A stretch of 64,000 bases of DNA from Georgenia wutianyii (GTDB taxonomy: Bacteria; Actinomycetota; Actinomycetes; Actinomycetales; Actinomycetaceae). Each line of letters starts with the position of its first letter. The first letter of the stretch is position 1. The DNA lies in assembly GCF_006349365.1 (NCBI RefSeq), contig NZ_CP040899.1:2914001-2978000 (forward strand), in the 5' to 3' direction. This document shows positions 57,253 through 64,000 of this stretch, piece by piece. Under the pieces are notes generated by a model that searched no databases, was not told where the DNA came from, and was given only the letters and a program-made list of their open reading frames with translations. The position numbers and the translations under genes were made by a program.

Positions 57253-57956
57253 GGCTCCTCCCCAGGTCGGAACGTCGTGTAGGTGAGGGTGATCTCGTGG
57301 TCGGGCTCGGCGGCCGGGTCGAGGCCGGCGACGAGGACGGCGTTCCACGAGTCCTCGTCGGTGACCTGCCGGCCGTCGGGCGACGTCGCCGTGACCGTGG
57401 CGGTGTTCTCGTACTCCCCGGTGACGGGCGGGCCGTCGTAGGCGGCGTACACGCACCAGTACTCGGTGACCGGCGTCGTCGTCGTGGAGTAGGTGGCGGG
57501 CACCGGGGTGGAGTCCCACGGCCCGGCGGGGTGGGGGTCGCCGGGGGCCAGGGCGTCGGTGCTGCAGGCAGCGGCCGTGTCGACCCGGAAGACGGCGACG
57601 TCCGCGGCTCCCAGGAGGTTGCCGCCCCAGTCCTGCGGGGGCGTGAGCACGTAGTGCAGCCCCTTGTTGCCCTGGCTGACGCTGTCGACCTGGATCGGCA
57701 CGGCGACCTCCCCGTCCCGGGCGAGCGCCGCCGCGGCCTCGGGACCGACGACGAACGTCGCGGTCCCGGCGGGCGTGGGCGTCGTGGCGCCCGGGGCGCC
57801 GACGGCGAAGAGCTCGTACCCGTCGGCGACGGCGCCGGTGACCCGCTCGGAGTCACCCCACAGCGCGAGGGAGACCCCGCCGATACCGACGGCGCCACCG
57901 GCGAGGGCGACTGCGGTGACCGCGAGCGTGCGTCGTGCGCGCCTGCTGGTCCTCAT
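57249..57956 (-). CDS. Exported protein with SipW-type (alternate) signal sequence
   Basis: 235 residues. The N-terminus has the Arg-rich n-region and the SVLALWGD-like element (VSLALWGDSERVTG) that marks substrates of SipW-like peptidases. The ectodomain contains two Cys (AACSTDALA, YWCVYAAY) that could form a disulfide. It overlaps both neighbours by 4 bp. It is likely secreted or polymerised at the surface; the function is unknown. Confidence 0.75.
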   Translation of the reverse strand: MRTSRRARRTLAVTAVALAGGAVGIGGVSLALWGDSERVTGAVADGYELFAVGAPGATTPTPAGTATFVVGPEAAAALARDGEVAVPIQVDSVSQGNKGLHYVLTPPQDWGGNLLGAADVAVFRVDTAAACSTDALAPGDPHPAGPWDSTPVPATYSTTTTPVTEYWCVYAAYDGPPVTGEYENTATVTATSPDGRQVTDEDSWNAVLVAGLDPAAEPDHEITLTYTTFRPGEEP

Positions 57957-58576
57957 GAGGTGAACCCCTCTCCGGAGCGGACCTGGTCGAGGTCCAGCAC
58001 GATCGCGCCGAGGTCGGTGACCTGGGCGGGGGCGCCCGGACCGAACCGGTCCGCGGTGCCGGGGAAACCGAGCGTCACCTCGAGGGTGAACTCGTCGGCG
58101 CGACCGTCGTCGTCGGCGTCGAGCGTGGGCAGCGTCGCGGCGGTCCCGAGCGGGACGTCGGCGACGAGCGCGTCGCCCGCGCCGTCGCGCACCGTGTAGG
58201 TCGCGGTGGCTCCGGCCGGCAGCTGGGGGCCCTGCTCCCACGCCACGCTCAGCCGGCCGAGCATGTTGTCGCCGGTGAGGTCGGTGGTGAAGCGCTGGTG
58301 CGCGGCGAGCGTGTCGCCGGGGCGCACGAGGAAGGCGGCCGGGTCGATGGTGCGCGGGGCGCCCGCGACGTCCGGCGAGGTCTCCTGCCACACGGTCGGG
58401 TCGAGGAGCTCGAGGTCGAGGTCCCCGGCGACGATCGTGCCGAGGGGGGTGGCGGCGTCTGCGGACCAGAGGGCGGCGGTGCCGCCGGCCCCGGCGACAC
58501 CGGCGAGGAAGGCCGCGGCGAGGACCAGGGGTCCGGCGCCGCGCCGGCGTCGGCGTCTGCGAGGTGGGGGGTTCAT
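57953..58576 (-). CDS. SipW-dependent TasA/CalY-like protein
   Basis: 207 residues. A run of Arg at 6-12 precedes a hydrophobic segment and the cleavage-region motif GTAALWSADA. The ectodomain GTIVAGDLDLELLDPTVWQ and DNMLGRLSVAW matches the fibre-forming CalY/TasA pattern. Its ATG overlaps the peptidase stop by 4 bp, so it is made together with its presumed processing enzyme. Confidence 0.78.
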   Translation of the reverse strand: MNPPPRRRRRRRGAGPLVLAAAFLAGVAGAGGTAALWSADAATPLGTIVAGDLDLELLDPTVWQETSPDVAGAPRTIDPAAFLVRPGDTLAAHQRFTTDLTGDNMLGRLSVAWEQGPQLPAGATATYTVRDGAGDALVADVPLGTAATLPTLDADDDGRADEFTLEVTLGFPGTADRFGPGAPAQVTDLGAIVLDLDQVRSGEGFTS

Positions 58577-59175
58577 GATTCTCCCTTGGTGATCTGTCCT
58601 GCGCCGCGTCGGCGGCCGGCAAGAGAGTCGGAGATGAAGAGGTAGGCGCCGTACCCGATGAGGAGGGCGGCGACGCCGGTGACGACGAGCCCGCGGTGGG
58701 GCCCGGCGGCGTCGGCCACGTGGCCGACGAGGGGGACGTGGTAGGCGACGCGGCCCATGACCTGCTCGTGCACGATCGGCTCGTCGTCCGCGCCGTTGGC
58801 GTCGCCGCGGGTGACGTATCGGGTCTCGGAGCCGAGCTCGATCCCCACGACGCGGTGGGTGATGAGCGCGGGGTCGTCGGGGACCGGCTGGAAGGTCACG
58901 ACGTCGCCCACGTCGTAACGCTCGGCCGGCACGGAGACGACGACGTCGCCCGGGGAGTAGGTCGGCTCCATCGAGCCGGTGAGGACCGTGAGGGCGGCAC
59001 CACCGAGCAGCCGCGGCACGACGGCGACGGCGAGCACGAGGAGGAGGAGCGCGAGGACGAGCACGAGGTTGAGACCGCGGAGCACCGCGCGCCGGAAGGC
59101 GCGGGCCTCGGCCGGGGCCTCGGTCGACTCGGCCGGGGCCGGGGCCTCGGTCGGCGTCGTCGTCAGCGTGTTCAT
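58573..59175 (-). CDS. Signal peptidase I, SipW (ER/archaeal) type
   Basis: 200 residues. The catalytic Ser lies in LTGSMEPTYSPGD. The position held by Lys in bacterial LepB is His here (ALITHRVVG), the hallmark of the ER/SipW class, and RGDANGADDEPI is the third conserved box. It has membrane helices at ~33-55 and ~165-185 and a C-terminal basic tail. It would process the three neighbouring ALW-type precursors. Confidence 0.9.
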   Translation of the reverse strand: MNTLTTTPTEAPAPAESTEAPAEARAFRRAVLRGLNLVLVLALLLLVLAVAVVPRLLGGAALTVLTGSMEPTYSPGDVVVSVPAERYDVGDVVTFQPVPDDPALITHRVVGIELGSETRYVTRGDANGADDEPIVHEQVMGRVAYHVPLVGHVADAAGPHRGLVVTGVAALLIGYGAYLFISDSLAGRRRGAGQITKGES

Positions 59176-59238
59176 CGTTCCTCCTCTCGGGTGGTGGTGC
59201 CGGTGGTGCCGGGCGGGGGCGCGTCCTCGGGGGGCGAG

Positions 59239-59267
59239 CGCACCCCCACCCGGGTCCTGGGGGTGCG
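59239..59267 (-). terminator. Intercistronic hairpin after the first TasA-like gene
   Basis: A 10-bp perfect stem (59239-59248 with 59258-59267) directly after the stop codon. It is likely a partial terminator that lowers signal peptidase expression relative to the fibre protein. Confidence 0.6.
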
Positions 59268-59897
59268 TCAGAAACCGCCGCCGACGCCGGCGTCGCGGAC
59301 CTGCGACAGGGTGGCGCTGAAGTCGGCCATGACGGCGTTCGCGCGGACGAGGTCCTGGTCGGCGACGTCCTCGTCGAAGGTGACCTCGACGACGAGGGAG
59401 ACGTTCGGGTCGGTGCCGAGGTCGGCGGGCAGCGTCGGGAGGGCCGCGACGTTGTTGCTGTTGTCGGCCGAGGCGAAGAGCACGCCCTCGGCGTCGCTCA
59501 GGTCGCCGGTCTCGACGACGGTGCCGCCGGACAGGACGGTGTAGGTGGCGTGCTCGGCGAGCTCGGCGAGGAGGGCGCCCTGGGCGCTGAGGTCGTCGAG
59601 GGAGAGCCGGGCGACCATGTTGTCGCCCTCGAGGGCGGCCCGGAAGCCGAAGGTGCCCTGGACCGTGTCGCCCGGGACGATGCGGAAGGTGTCGAGGTCG
59701 ATCGCGTGGCCGGCGTCGGTGCGGTCGGCCGAGACGTCCTTCCACTGCGCGGCGACGGCCTCGACGTCGAGGTTTCCGGCGGTGATGGTGCCGCCGTCGA
59801 CGGGAGCGCTGTCGCTCCAGAGGGCGAAGGTCGCCCCGCCGAGGAGGAGGGCTGCGCCGGCGGCGCCGGCGACGACGCCGGTGGTCTTCTTGTTCAT
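59268..59897 (-). CDS. SipW-dependent TasA/CalY-like major fibre protein
   Basis: 209 residues with AAGGAGAT before the ATG, the best ribosome-binding site in the operon. The signal MNKKTTGVVAGAAGAALLLG leads to ATFALWSDSAPV, the alternate signal motif. The ectodomain (GTITAGNLDVEAVAAQWKDV, DNMVARLSLDDL) matches the TasA/camelysin fold. It probably assembles into surface fibres or a coat. A hairpin flanks it on each side. Confidence 0.82.
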   Translation of the reverse strand: MNKKTTGVVAGAAGAALLLGGATFALWSDSAPVDGGTITAGNLDVEAVAAQWKDVSADRTDAGHAIDLDTFRIVPGDTVQGTFGFRAALEGDNMVARLSLDDLSAQGALLAELAEHATYTVLSGGTVVETGDLSDAEGVLFASADNSNNVAALPTLPADLGTDPNVSLVVEVTFDEDVADQDLVRANAVMADFSATLSQVRDAGVGGGF

Positions 59898-59963
59898 CGT
59901 GATCTCCTTGTGTGGGGGTGGGGTGGCCACGGCTCTCGACCAGTGGTCGCGCCGGCGCCGTGG

Positions 59964-59980
59964 ACCGGGCTTCGCCCGGT
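59964..59980 (-). terminator. Short hairpin after the vWA gene
   Basis: A 7-bp stem (ACCGGGC/GCCCGGT) with a 3-nt loop, 17 nt past the vWA stop. It may be a weak terminator or processing site. Confidence 0.45.
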
Positions 59981-59996
59981 AGTTCTGGGGCCCGTC

Positions 59997-62183
59997 CTAG
60001 GGCCGCGGCGTCAGCGCCGCGGACCCCGTGCAGACCATGTGCTCGCCGACCTCGAGTCGGGTCCGCGGGCAGGTGACGTCGACCGTGGGTCGGTCGACGA
60101 CGACGATGTCGAGCAGCGCCGTCCGTCCGGTGTTGCGGACCGTGTAGGTCCACGTGACGGTCGCGCCGTCGGTGAGTGTCGTGCCGGGCGCCAGCTCGGC
60201 GGCGCCGCCGAGCTGCGCGGCCGTCGGCACGTCCCAGGCCCGCTTGACGATCTCGACGCCGGGCTCGCGGGTCTGGACGTTGGTGAAGGTGCAGCTGACG
60301 TCGTCGCCGACGGTGACGTCGAGGGTGAGGGCGGCGCCGTCGCGGGTGGCGGGGCGCGGCACGCCGTTGGCCGTGCAGCTGACATCGGCGAGCGACCATC
60401 CGGCGGCCTGCTGGTCCGCGGTCATCCGCTCCTCGATCCGCACCGCCGCAGTGGCGGCGTCGGGGCTGGAGAAGCGCACGGCGTACTCCAGCGTCCCGGT
60501 GGAGCCGGTGACCCGCGGGCCGGAGGGCGTGAGGGCACCGTTCGACGTCGTCGCAGCGAAGGTCCAGCCGGCGGCCGGGGCCGCCGTCCCGCCGTAGGGC
60601 TGGGCGACCTTCTCCACGCTGACGGTCGCCTGGCAGGTGGCGCCCTTCGCAAGGTTCTCCAGGAGCGGGGCGAGCTGACGCCAGCCCGTCTGGAAGTAGT
60701 CGGCGCTGTTCGCCGACGCGCCGGGGGCGTGCCCGCTCGGCCCGGAGACCGCGCGGAGGTTGGCGGCGTCGCCGCCGATGCCGCCGCCGACGCCGACGGC
60801 GAGCACCCGGGTGCCCTTGGCCTTGAGCCCGTTGGCCGAGAAGATCGCCTGCTCGGTCTCGGAGAAGCGGGTGAAGCTGCCCGGGCCCGTCGCCGGGTTC
60901 CCGGAGTAGGTGGCCTGGCCGTCGGTGACGACGATGGCGAGGTCGAACTGCTGGCCGTTCTGCGCGACCTGGTGGATGCCGCGGTCCCAGTTCGTGCCGC
61001 CGCCGGCGCTGTAGGCGTTGATCCGGTCGCGGATGGTCGCGAGGTTGCCGTCGACGGGCAGCAGCGTCGGGTAGTTCTGGCCCGAGCTGCCGTTGGCCCG
61101 CGGGGCGGTCTCGGCGAAGGTGAAGAGCGCGATCCGGGAGCCGGTGCCCTGCAGCGCCTCGGCGAAGGCGATGGCCGAGGCCTTGAGGTCGCCGACCGCA
61201 CCGGCGTTGGCGACGGAGCCGGAGAGGTCGAGGACGAGGGCGACGTCGAGGCCGGCCTCGCACGTCTGGGTGAGGCGGGGGTTGGCGCGGGAGGTCTGCC
61301 AGGTGCCGGCCGAGCCGGTCCGGGTCTCGCTGCTGCCGGCCGTCATGAACTGCGACCCGGCCCGGTACGTCGTCGCCGCGCGGAGCTGCTCGCCCGTGCG
61401 GAAGGCGTAGGTGGAGGCGACCTGCGAGCTCGCTCCGCCGGTGACGAGCGCCGGGTTGGTGTACCAGCCGGTGGGGGCCGAGTCCTGGACGACCCAGAAC
61501 CTGCGGTCGTAGTTGGCCCCGCCGGGGGTCTCGTCCCAGCGCATGCAGAACCCCCACAAGAACTCGACGCACACCCGGGTCCCGGCCTGGGTCTCGGGGA
61601 CGACGAACGAGCAGTCGCCGGCGCTGTCGGAGACGCACGAGGCCCAGCTCTCGTTCACCGGGCCGGCGGGGCTGGAGGAGCCGGTGTGCAGGCGCAGCCG
61701 CACGCCCTGGAGGCCTGCCACCGCCGATGTCGTCGAGCGGTCGCCCCCGACCTTGACGGTGATGACGGCGCTGTTCCCGGTGGGGGCGGGCACGGCGAGC
61801 GGCGCGAGAGCGGCCGGGGCGGCGACGCTGCTCGCCTCGGCCCGCTCGTTCGCGGCTGCCGGGGAGGGGGCCCCGGTCAGCGGGGCGGCAGGGGGCGCCG
61901 CGTCGACGGGGGCAGGAGCGCTCGGAGCGGGGGCGGCGGGTGCCGGCGCCTCGTCCTGGGGCGCGGGCGCGGCGTCGCCGTCGAGGACGAGGTCACCCTC
62001 GGCCGCGGGCGTGAGGACCTGTGCCGGCTCGACGAAGGTCGTGCTCGGCCCCCCGGCGACGTCCTCGTCGAGTCCGGTGGCGACCGAGGTCGTCGCGCTC
62101 GCGACGAGGCCGAGGCTGATGAGTGTCGTCACGGCGACGCGCCAAGTGCGCCGCCGGGTGCCGTCGTCGGCTCCGTGCTTCAT
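59997..62183 (-). CDS. Exported vWA-domain adhesin-like protein without cell-wall anchor
   Basis: 728 residues. It has an N-terminal signal segment (~17-40), an Ala/Pro-rich linker, a SpaA-like region with several Cys (~160-290), then a vWA domain with the MIDAS motif VLDLSGS and IVVTDGQATYSGN. DUF11-type immunoglobulin repeats follow. The protein stops at CTGSAALTPRP in the middle of a DUF11 strand, with no LPXTG. ATG 62183 has GGAG upstream. A role as tip adhesin of the fibre encoded downstream is inferred. Confidence 0.8.
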   Translation of the reverse strand: MKHGADDGTRRRTWRVAVTTLISLGLVASATTSVATGLDEDVAGGPSTTFVEPAQVLTPAAEGDLVLDGDAAPAPQDEAPAPAAPAPSAPAPVDAAPPAAPLTGAPSPAAANERAEASSVAAPAALAPLAVPAPTGNSAVITVKVGGDRSTTSAVAGLQGVRLRLHTGSSSPAGPVNESWASCVSDSAGDCSFVVPETQAGTRVCVEFLWGFCMRWDETPGGANYDRRFWVVQDSAPTGWYTNPALVTGGASSQVASTYAFRTGEQLRAATTYRAGSQFMTAGSSETRTGSAGTWQTSRANPRLTQTCEAGLDVALVLDLSGSVANAGAVGDLKASAIAFAEALQGTGSRIALFTFAETAPRANGSSGQNYPTLLPVDGNLATIRDRINAYSAGGGTNWDRGIHQVAQNGQQFDLAIVVTDGQATYSGNPATGPGSFTRFSETEQAIFSANGLKAKGTRVLAVGVGGGIGGDAANLRAVSGPSGHAPGASANSADYFQTGWRQLAPLLENLAKGATCQATVSVEKVAQPYGGTAAPAAGWTFAATTSNGALTPSGPRVTGSTGTLEYAVRFSSPDAATAAVRIEERMTADQQAAGWSLADVSCTANGVPRPATRDGAALTLDVTVGDDVSCTFTNVQTREPGVEIVKRAWDVPTAAQLGGAAELAPGTTLTDGATVTWTYTVRNTGRTALLDIVVVDRPTVDVTCPRTRLEVGEHMVCTGSAALTPRP

Positions 62184-62476
62184 GATCTGTGCTCCGCCCT
62201 GTGTGCTGATGACGTCAGCCCACCAGAACGCCCCGGCCGTCCGACCTTCCGCAGCGGGTGGCGACAAGATGATCGGCAGGCGTCGCCGGGGTTAGACCTC
62301 ACGTGTCGCGCACCGCGCGGGGGTGAGCCGGGCGAGGAGCAGTGCCGGGCGCCCGCCGCCCCTTCCGCGCCATTCCGCTCAAAGGGGGAGGTGGCTCCTC
62401 CTTTCGTACCACTCACCCCCACTAAAGGAGGGTGAGTGGCGTGCTGTCGCCGCCCCCCTCCCGGCCCCCCTCGCCA

Positions 62477-62719
62477 CCTCTGGGACGCCCCCTGGCGCCC
62501 GCGGACGCCCCCGACAGCACGCTCCTGGCCTCCGAAGGGGCGTCCCAGAGCGCGCGAGGTGTCCCGGAGGCGGCCGGAGGAGAACAGGGCGTCCCGGAGG
62601 AGGAGCGCGTCCAGCGTCCAGCGCGCATCGGTGCGTCGGCGACGCGTCTGGGACGCCCCTTCGCGGCTCGAAGGCCCCGCGCACGGGGTGTCCGCGGGCG
62701 CCGGGGGGTGTCCCAGAGG
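62477..62719. repeat. Nested inverted repeat element
   Basis: Outer arms 62477-62511 and 62685-62719 pair over 35 positions with three G-U wobbles. Inner arms 62533-62549 and 62647-62663 pair perfectly over 17. Each of the four arms contains TCTGGGACGCCCC or its complement (one copy with one change). The 7-mer GTCGCCG brackets the element (62446-62452, 62728-62734). It could be a MITE-like remnant or a structured RNA. Confidence 0.6.
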
Positions 62720-62766
62720 GGGTGGGAGTCGCCGGGGCTGCGGAAGGCGAGCTGCCTGGGGACAGC

Positions 62767-62800
62767 GCGGACGGGGCCGTCTTTCGACGACCCCGTCCGC
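62767..62800. terminator. 15-bp hairpin
   Basis: A 15-bp stem (62767-62781 with 62786-62800) with one wobble and the loop TTTC. It is probably an extra terminator in the gap. Confidence 0.45.
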
Positions 62801-62920
62801 CGGCCGTCACCGGGGCGGGACACTGCGATGCCGATCACTACACCGAGCGTCCCGTTGGCCGGATGGGCCGCCCGCGTCCCTACCTGCCGGGCGGTGCTGG
62901 CAGGGACACGGGGGTTCATG

Positions 62921-62949
62921 GGCGCCGGGCGGACCTGCCGCCCGGCGCC
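62921..62949 (-). terminator. Terminator after the LPXTG gene
   Basis: A 12-bp perfect GC stem (62921-62932 with 62938-62949) with a 5-nt loop, 5 nt beyond the stop codon. Confidence 0.7.
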
Positions 62950-62954
62950 GTGCA

Positions 62955-64000
62955 TCAGCTCTCCCTGCGCCTGCGCGTGGTGGCGAACGCGAGGCCACCG
63001 CCCGCGGAGAGCAGCACCGCGATGAGCACCGCCCCGGAGAGGTCCGTGCCGGTCGTCGGGAGCCCCGGCCGCGGCGGGGTGGTGTGCGTCGTCGTGCACG
63101 TGATGCACACGGGCGGCGGCGACCCGTCGCCGGTGACGACGTTGTGCAGCGTCACGCCCCAGGCGCCGCGGTCGACGACGACGCTGAAGGTCAGCGTCTC
63201 CGCCTCACCGAGCCGCGGGATGTCCCAGACGATGACGTCCCCGTCCCACTCGACGCTGCCGGTGCTCACCTCGACCGCTCCGACGGTCCGCGCGTTGCCG
63301 AGCACCCGGGTGAGGTCGTCGCGCACGACGAGGTCGACGGGGTCGCTCTCGCTCGTGGGCGTCGCGGTGATCGTGTAGGTGATCGTGTCACCCGGTCGCA
63401 CCGTGCTCCCGGAGGCGGGGTCCGAGGTCTTCAGCAGCGTCCACGCCGGCTCGTCGGGCAGCTCCCCGCCGGGGGGCAGGCAGGCCCGGTCGACGGTCTC
63501 CTCACCCTGGACGGTGAGGATCGCGGCGTTGAGGAAGCCACCGCCCTCGGTGCCGTCCTCGCCGGTGCAGCGCCCGGCCGGGGTCCCGGCGACGCCCTCG
63601 GCGACCTCGGCGAGGACGGCGACGACGTAGGTGTGCGTCTCCCCGCCGGCGAGCACCCGGTCGGTGGCCAGGATGGTGGTCGGGTCGTCCGGCAGGCCGG
63701 TCCACTCGCCCGCCTCGTCCGTGCCCTCGAGCACCCAGTCCGCCTCGAGCGGCGTGATGCCCTCGCCGTACTCCAGGGTGTCGCTCAGGCTGTAGGCGGT
63801 GTCGTTCTCCTCGACGTTCTCGACGTCGATCGCGTAGGTCACCAGCCAGGTGCCGTCGTCCTGCAGGTCGGCGGACACCGCCCGCTTGTCGACCGAGACG
63901 CCGAGGCAGATCTCGACCGACGTCTGGTCGTCCTGACCGGTCTCCTGGAGCCAGGCGGTGTTGACGTGCTCGACGCACTCGCCCGGCTCCCCCTGGTGCT
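62955..64000 (-). CDS. LPXTG-anchored DUF11-repeat surface protein (5' end outside window)
   Basis: About 348 C-terminal residues are visible; the frame is open upstream. It has paired DUF11/isopeptide-type immunoglobulin domains (TVRPGDTITYTITATPTSES, ETLTFSVVVDRGAWGVTLHN), then the sorting signal LPTTG, a hydrophobic helix and RRRRES. Regularly placed Cys (GRCTGEDG, DRACLPPG, VCITC) suggest disulfides. It lies upstream of the vWA-TasA-SipW operon, probably as a separate transcript because a terminator follows. Confidence 0.82.
   Translation of the reverse strand, partial: HQGEPGECVEHVNTAWLQETGQDDQTSVEICLGVSVDKRAVSADLQDDGTWLVTYAIDVENVEENDTAYSLSDTLEYGEGITPLEADWVLEGTDEAGEWTGLPDDPTTILATDRVLAGGETHTYVVAVLAEVAEGVAGTPAGRCTGEDGTEGGGFLNAAILTVQGEETVDRACLPPGGELPDEPAWTLLKTSDPASGSTVRPGDTITYTITATPTSESDPVDLVVRDDLTRVLGNARTVGAVEVSTGSVEWDGDVIVWDIPRLGEAETLTFSVVVDRGAWGVTLHNVVTGDGSPPPVCITCTTTHTTPPRPGLPTTGTDLSGAVLIAVLLSAGGGLAFATTRRRRES

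Larger units (their letters stand above)
62184..62954. other. 771-nt noncoding region rich in foldback structures
   Basis: There is no open frame with actinobacterial codon bias or a homologue I recognise. It holds the terminator of the upstream LPXTG gene (62921-62949), a further 15-bp hairpin, a large nested inverted repeat (62477-62719), a 10-bp hairpin (62409-62418 with 62430-62439) and, below ~62400, the presumed leader of the vWA operon. Confidence 0.6.

Noticed and set aside
59997..60040. Frameshift as the cause of the short vWA protein
   Set aside because: Neither alternative frame after 60010 gives a DUF11 continuation or a sorting signal.
62396..62440. MraZ-box-like GTGGGGGTGAGTGG on the minus strand
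   Set aside because: No mraZ or division genes are nearby, and the match is explained by the local hairpin.
62184..62954. Possible genes in the gap (several open frames on both strands)
   Set aside because: They span inverted repeats and terminators, have biased low-complexity translations and no ribosome-binding site.

Overview
The window is very GC-rich, gene-dense DNA from an actinobacterium. The evidence is a WhiB3/WhiD-type iron-sulfur regulator, a guaB plus guaB3 pair, many GTG starts with 4-bp ATGA/GTGA overlaps, and an infA-rpmJ-rpsM-rpsK-rpoA-rplQ ribosomal block with no rpsD inside it. Together with the SipW/TasA-like surface proteins and LPXTG anchors, this points to Micrococcales, perhaps a Georgenia- or Cellulomonas-like genus. 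The genus is inference only.

Layout. (1) 1-16.5 kb is a cell-surface polysaccharide locus: a large exported propeller/FN3 protein, a nucleotidyltransferase of the CDP-glycerol-synthase type, a large LuxR-type (LAL) regulator, then a plus-strand operon (CDP-alcohol phosphotransferase, beta-helix protein, two glycosyltransferases). It converges with a minus-strand operon holding a degenerate Wzz/BY-kinase, a flippase, an O-antigen-ligase-like protein and a beta-propeller sugar enzyme. (2) 16.7-25.1 kb holds central metabolism: aspA, fumC, HPr, guaB3, a Rieske lipoprotein, a DEDDh exonuclease, guaB and a MerR regulator. (3) 25.2-30.8 kb holds whiB, a lone groES under a CIRCE operator, and four genes (methyltransferase, GCS2 ligase, acyltransferase, tsaD) that all carry single-base insertions. 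(4) 30.9-45.7 kb is housekeeping: rimI, tsaB, tsaE, alr, nnrD, acpS, glmS, coaA, DedA, glmM, rpsI, rplM, truA and a ROK kinase. (5) 45.7-52.8 kb is a lasso-peptide-type RiPP cluster: precursor, a cyclase that lacks the amidotransferase domain, B2 peptidase, HPr-kinase-like kinase, ABC exporter and RRE (PqqD-like) protein, with a nucleotidyltransferase and an alpha/beta hydrolase diverging from it. (6) 53.0-56.1 kb is the ribosomal protein/rpoA operon. (7) 56.5-64 kb is a surface-protein operon with a SipW-type signal peptidase, three proteins with SipW-type signal sequences, a vWA protein and LPXTG-anchored proteins.

The most unusual system is the RiPP cluster. The 49-residue precursor has a clean lasso leader (YxxP motif, Thr at -2). 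From the predicted Gly1, however, the first acidic residue is Asp10, not position 7, 8 or 9, and the cyclase is shortened. The kinase and nucleotidyltransferase suggest that the product is phosphorylated and then decorated further.

Sequence quality needs care. Eight single-base insertions, six of them between 26.4 and 30.5 kb and two near 43.9 kb, break otherwise normal genes, including essential tsaD. They look more like sequence errors than decay. No tRNA, rRNA, CRISPR array or intact insertion sequence was seen.
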